DNA of 12,010 nucleotides, taken from CAYMJK01 sp043101635 (lineage in GTDB: Bacteria; Planctomycetota; Phycisphaerae; Phycisphaerales; UBA1924). Where the stretch lies: contig JBICIE010000017.1 in the NCBI GenBank assembly GCA_043101635.1, forward strand, positions 1-12,010, in the 5' to 3' direction. A program made the position numbers and the translations under genes. The notes under the pieces are model-generated. The model ran no database searches. It had not been told where the DNA came from and saw nothing but the letters and a program-made list of their open reading frames with translations. Shown in pieces: positions 7,167 to 12,010 of the stretch; position 1 is the first letter of the stretch, and each line of letters starts with the position of its first letter.

Positions 7167-8102
7167 CTAGGGGCAAATGATCGTGCCCGAGTCAGAGCCG
7201 GTGATCCCCCACTTCAGGCAATCGCAACGCTCGTTTGGACAAAGATCCGTCCCGGGATTGGCCGACCCACTCGAGTAGGTCACGTACTTGAAGGTCTGGT
7301 CGGTGTCGACCTCCCAGGTACCGGCAGTCCAGGTGAAGGTGCCGCACGTCTTGACGTCTGCCTCGAATCGCAGCAGACTCTTGCACTCCACGACCATGTT
7401 CCCGTCGAGGTCCTGGGCATCCCGCTTGAAGATCAGCGAGCCACCATCTGCCTTCCAGACTGCTTGGTCGACGGTGTTGTGATCGGACAACTCAGTGGTG
7501 GAGGCCAGCACGAAGTCTTCGGTTCCGCCACTGCCGACGACCAGCCCGTCATTGCGGAACTCCCCGTTGTTCGTTCCCGTCTGACCCAGGATCGTCATGG
7601 CGCCGGTGAATCCGCCGACAGCAAGCCGGTTCGTCAGCAGGAGTTCGTCGTCAATGTCGATCGTGCAGTCCTCGTCATCTCCCGCGACCTCGCCGTCGCC
7701 CTCGAAGCCGTGGTCCTGATCGATGAACTTCAGCGTCGCGTCGGTGATGAGGTCTATAAGCCCATCGATCTCGCTGTTGGCGGCGCCGTTTGCATTGCTG
7801 TCGTCGTTGTCGAGTGTGAGCGTCTTGCCCGACTGGATCTCGAGTGTGGCGGTCGAGCGCAGCTCGAGCGTGTCGGCCGCCTCATTGGTCGTCAGATTGC
7901 ACTTCTTCCCCGCGAGGATCACCGCGCGGTCACCCTCATCGGGGCTTGCGACGAGACTGCCTCCGACCTCGGAGTCATACCAAACGTTGTCCGACCACGC
8001 GGCGCTTGATCCAGACGGCCGGAAGTACTTGACGTCGCCGAGGGCCGACTGCCCGATCACGAGGACGGCGCACACGACCACTCCCTCATGTGTCCAGTTC
8101 AT
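7167..8102 (-). CDS. Secreted protein of unknown family, probable beta-solenoid
   Basis: I do not recognise this 311-aa protein. It has a probable signal peptide (about 1-22, VVVCAVLVIGQSALG). The mature part is acidic and Asn/Asp/Thr/Gly-rich, with short alternating strands (TLELRSTATLEIQSGKTLTL, 78-97; GLIDLITDATLKFID; LIFKRDAQDL). This pattern is typical of right-handed beta-helix or autotransporter-like passenger domains. The C-terminus is Cys-containing (DLCPNERCDCLKW ... IICP) and ends in Cys-Pro like the GC-type dockerin proteins nearby, but lacks the DxDGD loops. A strong ribosome-binding site precedes the ATG. The stop TAG (7167-7169) lies within the CTAG target duplication of the IS. 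GC content is visibly lower than in the ThiL operon, suggesting different ancestry. It is transcribed divergently from the propeller-dockerin gene. Confidence 0.8.
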   Translation of the reverse strand: MNWTHEGVVVCAVLVIGQSALGDVKYFRPSGSSAAWSDNVWYDSEVGGSLVASPDEGDRAVILAGKKCNLTTNEAADTLELRSTATLEIQSGKTLTLDNDDSNANGAANSEIDGLIDLITDATLKFIDQDHGFEGDGEVAGDDEDCTIDIDDELLLTNRLAVGGFTGAMTILGQTGTNNGEFRNDGLVVGSGGTEDFVLASTTELSDHNTVDQAVWKADGGSLIFKRDAQDLDGNMVVECKSLLRFEADVKTCGTFTWTAGTWEVDTDQTFKYVTYSSGSANPGTDLCPNERCDCLKWGITGSDSGTIICP

Positions 8103-8109
8103 CTGTGTT

Positions 8110-8115
8110 CTCCTT
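8110..8115 (-). promoter_or_regulatory. Shine-Dalgarno for the secreted beta-solenoid-like protein
   Basis: On the minus strand AAGGAG lies 7 nt upstream of the ATG at 8102. It settles the start codon. Most genes of the left operon lack so clear a site. Confidence 0.75.
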
Positions 8116-8205
8116 CCAGGTAAAGGTGATGGTGGATAGAGCCGAACCTCGCCAAATTACCCAGATCCGCAACTGTGTCAAGCGGCGGTGGACAGAGGCC
8201 GCCGT

Positions 8206-8232
8206 TTGCAAGATGTTCGTATTGCGAATACT
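8206..8232 (+). promoter_or_regulatory. Possible promoter/operator in the divergent intergenic region
   Basis: The 156-bp gap between two divergent secreted-protein genes (8103-8258) is the only AT-richer spacer in the window. It contains TTGCAA (8206-8211) and AATACT (8227-8232) with a short 15-bp spacing, a weak -35/-10 match. It also has a small inverted repeat, GTATTGCGAATAC (8219-8231; 5-bp arms). These overlap and lie 27-50 bp before the GTG start. This is consistent with a regulated promoter but not proof of one. Confidence 0.3.
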
Positions 8233-8258
8233 GAAGCCTCGAGGTAGACTCGACCTCA

Positions 8259-10436
8259 GTGCGACTAGCGATCACGTGGATGCTGGCAGCAGTTCCAATG
8301 GCGGCCGGCCAGCCCGAGTTGCGACTCGATCTGATCGGCTCGTGGGGAGGTTCCGCGGCCGATGTCCAGATCGTTGAACGCGACGGCCAGCGCCTTGCCT
8401 TCGTCGCGGTCGGATCAAGGCTGGAGATCCTCAATGCGACCGACCTGCGATCGCTTGAGCTTCTCGGGGCGGTGGATCTCGTCGCAGCCGTGCGCGGAGT
8501 CGCCGTGGACGGCGACGTCGTGTACTGCGCAACGGCCGGCGAGCCGTACCGCTTCTGCGTCGTCGACGCAGCCGACCCGTCGCGCCCCGCGCTCGCGTTC
8601 GCCAAGCAGCACAAACAACCGGTTGTCGGGGCCGGGCAGTGGCCTCGGAGCCCGGACGGTGTCGCCATTTGGGAGAGCTTCGCGTACGTCAGGGACAGCA
8701 GCGTGGGCGTCTTCGATCTGACCGAGCCCTGGAGGCCGGTCCATTTGGGACCAGCGGCTCTGGCTGGAGACCGGGGCGTCGAAATCGTTGGGGACCTCGC
8801 GTACGTCGGCTCCGACCACCGGGAGGAGGGGCTGTCGATCCACCAGTTGGGCGGAGATCCGCTGCACCCGGAGTTGCTTGGTCGACTGACCTTCCCCGGG
8901 TCGTTGCGGCAGTTCTCCGTCGACGGTCACATCGCAGCGGTCGTCATCGATCGCGATTCGCCGGATCCTCCCTACGTCCAGGTGGTCGATGTCTCGGTCC
9001 CCTCGGCCCCACGCCTGCGAGGCCGTATCGAATCCAGCGTCAGCAGGACGGCCCCGATCGTTGTCGCCGGCGGTGTCCTGCTCCTCCCGGACCCTGCGCC
9101 GCCTGGACCGAGTTCCGCCGGGGGCGCAAGCGAGTGGGAACTCTCGAAGGGTCTGCGGCTGTTCGACATCGGGACCGATCCCGATGCGCCGCGCCCCCTG
9201 AGCGCGTTCAAGCCACGGGATCTCCCGGTACCGCTCGGCGTCGTCGACGGCGTCGCCTGGCTCGCGTCCGCCGAGGGCCTGATCCTGCTCGATATCTCAG
9301 ACCCGTCCGACCCGCTCGTCATCGCGCGGCGCTACCGCACCAGCACGGATCAGGGGATCGCCGCCAGCGGCGATGACGTGTTCGTGAGCGATTCGGCGAC
9401 CGGGGTCACTTGGCTCGACTGGTCCGATGATCACCGCCCGTCGGCTGCGGCGGTGTTCAGGACACCCGGCTTCGACGGGACCACGGCCAGCGGAGGGCTT
9501 CAGGTCCACGGCGGCCTGCACCTCGCCGACGCGCAGCTGGCCTTCGCGGCGGGCTACAACGGCCTGTACGTGCTCGACGCGCAGAACCCGGCTGAGTTCC
9601 TCCCGCGAGCGGCGCTCGCGTTCCCTCCGTGCGTACGATCCGAAGCGGTCGAGCGAGAGGGCGCCCGTCTGCACGTCGGCACGAGCGGGTGCGGGGGCGA
9701 AGGCTGGCTGGTCGAGTTCACGATCGATTACGGCGCACAGACGATCGCCGACCACGGGTTCTACTATATCGGGAGTCCGCCAGCGCGCATCCGCAGCGAC
9801 GGCGCAGGTCACAGCTACGCCGTCGTTCGCACGCGGTCATTGGTCTTCGACACTCGCGACGCGGATACGCCCACCCTGCTGGCCGAGATCGGCGTCGGCG
9901 GAAGTGACGCCTGGCTCGAGGACGGCCGGCGCTTGTGGATCTCCCAGCCGGATTTTCGCGGCGAGGGGTTGCATGTGTACGACGTCTCGGATCCGCGCTC
10001 GCCCGAACTGCTGAGCCACATCCCTATCCGCTTCTGCAGCAGCGTAACCATGGATGACTCCGGGCGGCTGTACACCGTGGGCTCGACCGGGAGCGCCATT
10101 CCCGGCTCGACGCACTCCGAGGCCCTGAGCGTCTTCGACATTAGCGATCCGGCCAACCCGCGCGTGCTTGCCCAGGCCAGGGGCGCTCAGCGCGAGCCGC
10201 GCCTGGCATGGGCCGATGGACGCATCTACGAGGCGGGAGACTACATCAAGGCCTACCGGCTGCGCTGCCTCGCCGACGCCGATGGCGATGGCGCACTGAC
10301 CGTCAACGACTACTTCCACTTCCTGCACGCCCTCGAGATCGGCGACCTCATGCTGGCCGACTGCGACGGCGACAAGCTGCTGACGCTGTTCGACGTGCTG
10401 TGCTTCCAGAACGCCTACGCCGGCGGTTGCCCGTAG
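8259..10436 (+). CDS. Secreted LVIVD-repeat double beta-propeller protein with GC-type dockerin
   Basis: The 725-aa secreted protein starts with a signal peptide (GTG start, AITWMLAAVPMAAG, cleaved near residue 17). Residues about 20-665 consist of roughly fourteen LVIVD-like units of about 45 residues. Each has a 'GDxxYVA...GLxVxDxSDPxxPxLL' pattern; good examples are SAEGLILLDISDPSDPLVIA, GYNGLYVLDAQNPAEFLP and LHVYDVSDPRSPELLSHI. Fourteen units would make two seven-bladed propellers. The C-terminus (about 670-725) is a GC-type dockerin: DADGDGALTVNDYF and DCDGDKLLTLFDVLCFQN, two EF-hand-like calcium loops, ending AGGCP. This tail type is thought to anchor or sort proteins at the cell surface in Phycisphaerae. 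GTG at 8259 gives a full signal peptide; an ATG at 8280 would shorten it. The ligand is unknown. Confidence 0.88.
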   Translation: MRLAITWMLAAVPMAAGQPELRLDLIGSWGGSAADVQIVERDGQRLAFVAVGSRLEILNATDLRSLELLGAVDLVAAVRGVAVDGDVVYCATAGEPYRFCVVDAADPSRPALAFAKQHKQPVVGAGQWPRSPDGVAIWESFAYVRDSSVGVFDLTEPWRPVHLGPAALAGDRGVEIVGDLAYVGSDHREEGLSIHQLGGDPLHPELLGRLTFPGSLRQFSVDGHIAAVVIDRDSPDPPYVQVVDVSVPSAPRLRGRIESSVSRTAPIVVAGGVLLLPDPAPPGPSSAGGASEWELSKGLRLFDIGTDPDAPRPLSAFKPRDLPVPLGVVDGVAWLASAEGLILLDISDPSDPLVIARRYRTSTDQGIAASGDDVFVSDSATGVTWLDWSDDHRPSAAAVFRTPGFDGTTASGGLQVHGGLHLADAQLAFAAGYNGLYVLDAQNPAEFLPRAALAFPPCVRSEAVEREGARLHVGTSGCGGEGWLVEFTIDYGAQTIADHGFYYIGSPPARIRSDGAGHSYAVVRTRSLVFDTRDADTPTLLAEIGVGGSDAWLEDGRRLWISQPDFRGEGLHVYDVSDPRSPELLSHIPIRFCSSVTMDDSGRLYTVGSTGSAIPGSTHSEALSVFDISDPANPRVLAQARGAQREPRLAWADGRIYEAGDYIKAYRLRCLADADGDGALTVNDYFHFLHALEIGDLMLADCDGDKLLTLFDVLCFQNAYAGGCP

Positions 10437-10494
10437 CGCAACGCGCTGGAGCCCTTGCGCACGAGCGGTGGTTCCTCGGCAGAGGCAAGGCAGG

Positions 10495-10514
10495 CAGACC
10501 CCCGTGCGGGTCTG
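10495..10514 (+). terminator. Hairpin downstream of the propeller-dockerin gene
   Basis: CAGACCC and GGGTCTG form a perfect 7-bp stem around a 6-nt loop, followed by TTCGTG. It lies 58 bp after the stop codon, where a transcription terminator is expected. The U-run is missing, so termination efficiency is uncertain. Confidence 0.5.
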
Positions 10515-10534
10515 TTCGTGCGGGATGAGGGGCG

Positions 10535-10548
10535 GACCTTCGAAGGTC
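10535..10548. repeat. Perfect 14-bp palindrome next to the repeat border
   Basis: GACCTTCGAAGGTC is its own reverse complement and ends 1 bp before the right copy of the 35-bp direct repeat. It could be a protein-binding site at the junction or part of a terminator region. Confidence 0.5.
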
Positions 10549-10549
10549 T

Positions 10550-10584
10550 CCGGCGGCGGGCGAACTGCTGGTCTGCCCGATCGT
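10550..10584 (+). repeat. Right copy of 35-bp direct repeat
   Basis: It is identical to 5774-5808 and on the same strand. The base before it is T here and G in the left copy; the base after it is G here and A in the left copy. It marks the right border of the accessory block. Confidence 0.9.
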
Positions 10585-10618
10585 GCGCCAGAGCGACCCG
10601 CAGTTCACAGCGCCCTGA
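10550..10618 (+). pseudogene. Displaced 3' end of the unknown lipoprotein gene
   Basis: Read in the same frame as the lipoprotein gene, this stretch encodes GELLVCPIVRQSDPQFTAP and a TGA stop (10616-10618). The first part is the 35-bp repeat; the following ten codons are unique. A stop codon at 10526-10528 closes the frame upstream and there is no start, so it is a fragment rather than a gene. I infer that it is the original C-terminus of the lipoprotein at 5012, cut off when the block between the repeats arrived. The alternative is that only this small piece was copied here. Confidence 0.6.
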
Positions 10619-10632
10619 GCGCGCACGCTTCG

Positions 10633-10661
10633 TTTGCCATTTGCCCCTTTGCCATTTGCCC
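10633..10661 (+). repeat. Short tandem repeat, two 14-15 bp units
   Basis: TTTGCCATTTGCCCC is followed directly by TTTGCCATTTGCCC. The unit itself repeats TTTGCC/ATTTGCCC. It sits between the gene fragment and the 3' end of the minus-strand dockerin gene. No function is visible. Confidence 0.7.
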
Positions 10662-10666
10662 AGTTC

Positions 10667-11347
10667 CTACGGGCAACCTGCGGCGAAGTCGTTCTGGAAG
10701 CAGAGGAAGTCGAAGAGGTCGAGTTCGCCGGAGAGGTCGCAGTCGGCGATCGGGTCGGCGGCGGCGAAGAGGTTCTGGAAGCAGAGGAAGTCGAACAGGT
10801 CCAGTTCGCCCGAGGCGTCGCAGTCGGCGTAGCACTCGCGCTCGAGCACGCGGAAGCGGGCCCCGCGGGTCAGAAGCCCCGCGATACGGGACTCCGACGC
10901 GGGGGACATTCGCTCCGGGTAGACCAGGAACTCGCTGACACTGTCCACCCAGACATCGACGACGCGGGGGTCAAAGGAATCGGCCTGCCATCGAGCGGTC
11001 ACGAGGTGTATCGGGTTCGCCGGATCCGCGAAGGCGCCGACGAGCGGAAAATGCACTTGCATTGCGGCGAGATCCTCGATGCGATCGGAGCGCAGAACAT
11101 ACCCCGGCACCTCGCCGCACCGACAGAAATCGATGTCCAGAAACCCCGCCTCCCCGGCCATGAGGTCGAAGCCCGCAAAGGCGAACGCGTAGTCGGCCAC
11201 AGGGAAATGCGCCCACACCTCCAGATGGACAATTGAAGACCCGGGCGTTGCTTCCCCCACCGCTCGCACTTCAAGCATCGCATCCTGCCCTCGCGCCGCC
11301 AGGGCGCAGATCGCGAGTCCAGCCGCGGCTGCAAGTGTGCGCGACAT
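10667..11347 (-). CDS. Secreted protein with doubled GC-type dockerin tail
   Basis: The 226-aa secreted protein has a signal peptide (about 1-20, TLAAAAGLAICALAARG) and a beta-rich domain (about 22-165). That domain (DAMLEVRAVGEATPGSSIVH, 22-41; VWAHFPVADYAFAFAGFDLM) resembles the short cohesin-like or PEP-CTERM-style beta-sandwich modules common in planctomycete secretomes, but I cannot name it. The tail (172-226) carries two nearly identical dockerin units, DCDASGELDLFDFLCFQN (175-192) and DCDLSGELDLFDFLCFQN (202-219), then AAGCP. The units are 27 codons apart. The calcium loops are partly degenerate (Ser for the usual Asp/Asn). The ATG at 11347 has AAGGAG 7 nt upstream; longer starts lack this and lose the signal peptide. 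The gene is convergent with the propeller-dockerin gene. Confidence 0.87.
   Translation of the reverse strand: MSRTLAAAAGLAICALAARGQDAMLEVRAVGEATPGSSIVHLEVWAHFPVADYAFAFAGFDLMAGEAGFLDIDFCRCGEVPGYVLRSDRIEDLAAMQVHFPLVGAFADPANPIHLVTARWQADSFDPRVVDVWVDSVSEFLVYPERMSPASESRIAGLLTRGARFRVLERECYADCDASGELDLFDFLCFQNLFAAADPIADCDLSGELDLFDFLCFQNDFAAGCP
10691..10796 (-). repeat. 81-bp-spaced internal duplication in the dockerin coding region
   Basis: GTTCTGGAAGCAGAGGAAGT occurs at 10691 and again at 10772, exactly 81 bp (27 codons) apart. The surrounding codons are also similar. This is the DNA trace of a dockerin-motif duplication within the gene. Confidence 0.85.
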
Positions 11348-11642
11348 GTTGAGGCTCCTTTCCCGCTCGGCGCCCGCTGGCGCGGGCGCAAGGTTCCCCG
11401 ACTCGGCCAGCATACCGGGCCGGGCCCCTGCCCCGCAAGCGTTGTCCGGCGGGCGCCGGTCAGAACAGGGCGGATTCCCCGCTCTGGCCGCGCGCCCGAA
11501 CCCCCGCGCCGGGGCGCGCGGGGATTCTCGGGCCGAAGCCATGCGGCGCGGCCCTGCCTGCCGCCGCCGCCGGTCCGTTTCGGCTTATCCGCGGGCGCGG
11601 CGGCGATCCGGGCGACCTGCGCAGGTTCTCGGGCGGCGCCGG
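11348..11642. other. GC-rich stretch without a convincing gene
   Basis: Apart from the ribosome-binding site (11355-11360, AAGGAG on the minus strand) of the dockerin gene, I see no gene here. Reading frames are open on both strands because of high GC, but they lack start signals and recognisable domains. The promoter of the dockerin gene should lie in this region, but no clear -35/-10 is seen. The last 40 bp may be decayed units of the following 21-bp repeat array. Confidence 0.6.
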
Positions 11643-11894
11643 CGAAACAATTCCGGGCCCGGAAGACTCTCTCCCGCAGCCGGCCGGAACATTTCCCGGC
11701 CCGGGCGGGAGCATTCCCGTTGCCCGCGGAACATTTCCCGGCCCGGCCGAAAGCCCGCCGGGCCCCGCCGACAACATTCCGGGCCCGGGCGGGAGCATTC
11801 CGGGCCCGGGCGAAGGCACTGCGGGCCCCGGCGGGAGCGGGCCGCAGCCGGGCGGGACATTTCCGGCTCGGGGCGGGGGCGGCTCGGGGCTCGG
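11643..11894. repeat. 21-bp tandem repeat array, about 12 units
   Basis: Twelve consecutive 21-bp units start at 11643, 11664, 11685 and so on. The core is close to CGGGANCATTCCGGGCCCGG, with units at 11769-11789 and 11790-11810 nearly identical and outer units more diverged. Each typical unit holds a GGGCCCGG palindrome and a CATTCC or CATTTCC box. The period is a multiple of three, so several frames on both strands stay open and show seven-residue repeats (for example GPGREHS on +, PPGPGML on -). I see no start signal, so I read it as non-coding satellite DNA. Confidence 0.85.
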
Positions 11895-11907
11895 CCCTTC
11901 GGGCCGA

Positions 11908-11926
11908 CGCGGGCTGGAAGCCCGCG
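11908..11926. repeat. REP-like hairpin
   Basis: CGCGGGCTGGAAGCCCGCG has 8-bp perfect arms around GGA. It overlaps the first unit of the terminal repeat. Short extragenic palindromes of this kind are often spread through GC-rich genomes. Confidence 0.7.
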
Positions 11927-12010
11927 CCCCCTGTCCGGTTGAAAAGGGCTGGAAGCCCGCGCCCCTGTCCTGCTGAAAAGGGCTGGAAGACCGCGCCCCC
12001 GTCCTGTGAA
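11913..12010. repeat. 34-35 bp tandem repeat running off the window
   Basis: There are three head-to-tail copies at 11913-11947 (35 bp), 11948-11981 (34 bp) and from 11982 to the window end. The shared core is GCTGGAAGCCCGCGCCCC, then CTGTCC, a variable 4-5 bp, and TGAAAAGG. The third copy has ACC for CCC. No unique spacers separate the copies, so it is not a CRISPR array. Confidence 0.85.

Noticed and set aside
5947..7170. 407-codon open frame on the + strand across the IS
   Set aside because: It is antisense to a full-length transposase with catalytic motifs, terminal repeats and ribosome-binding site. Its His/Arg/Pro-rich translation has no domain character.
8099..8668. 189-codon minus-strand frame overlapping the start of the propeller gene
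   Set aside because: It is Ser/Thr/Arg-rich and antisense to the signal peptide and first propeller units, and would overlap the divergent promoter region.
10634..11236. 200-codon + strand frame with Glu-rich repeats (EEVEEVEF)
   Set aside because: It is the reverse reading of the duplicated dockerin motif. The minus-strand gene has a signal peptide and ribosome-binding site.
11460..11819. Minus-strand frame with PPGPGML repeats, resembling a collagen-like protein
   Set aside because: The seven-residue period follows automatically from the 21-bp DNA repeat and appears in other frames and on the other strand. There is no start signal or secretion signal.
11913..12010. Possible CRISPR array at the right edge
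   Set aside because: Copies are joined head to tail without unique spacers, and no cas gene is in view.

Overview
The window is GC-rich DNA (about 70% by eye) from a bacterium that is most likely a planctomycete of the class Phycisphaerae. The main reason is two secreted proteins ending in the 'GC-type' dockerin tail, with Asp/Gly-rich loops, a LFDxLCFQN helix and a terminal GCP. I know that tail from Phycisphaerae and relatives. No rRNA, tRNA or CRISPR array is visible.

Left part (85-4144, all +) is a tight co-directional run that looks like one operon. It holds a small helical hypothetical protein, thiamine-monophosphate kinase (ThiL), a TsaE-type tRNA-modification ATPase with a C-terminal YacG-like segment, a TolQ/ExbB-type channel subunit, two different ExbD/TolR-type subunits and a GNAT acetyltransferase. 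From TolQ onward, start and stop codons overlap. The ThiL and TsaE genes are housekeeping. The TolQ-ExbD-ExbD set is a proton-driven inner-membrane motor with no TonB, TolA or TolB partner in view.

Middle (4147-5869): a minus-strand HEAT-repeat lipoprotein meets the acetyltransferase gene tail to tail. Divergent from it, 43 bp away, is a lipoprotein of unknown family on the + strand. The end of this + strand lipoprotein gene is disturbed. A 35-bp stretch of its 3' end (5774-5808) recurs exactly at 10550-10584, where it runs in frame into a different, plausible C-terminus and stop.

Accessory block (5809-10549), bracketed by that 35-bp direct repeat. It carries an intact IS5-like insertion sequence (5851-7166, 20-bp terminal inverted repeats, CTAG target duplication). 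It also carries a minus-strand secreted protein of lower GC whose TAG stop lies inside the CTAG duplication. The third gene is a large + strand secreted protein with about fourteen LVIVD-like beta-propeller strands and a GC-type dockerin. I infer that the block was inserted into the lipoprotein gene, or arose by a duplication with the same outcome. No integrase is present.

Right end (10667-12010): a minus-strand secreted protein with a doubled GC-type dockerin motif, then 663 bp without a convincing gene. That stretch contains a 12-unit, 21-bp tandem repeat array and, at the window edge, a 34-35 bp tandem repeat with a REP-like hairpin.
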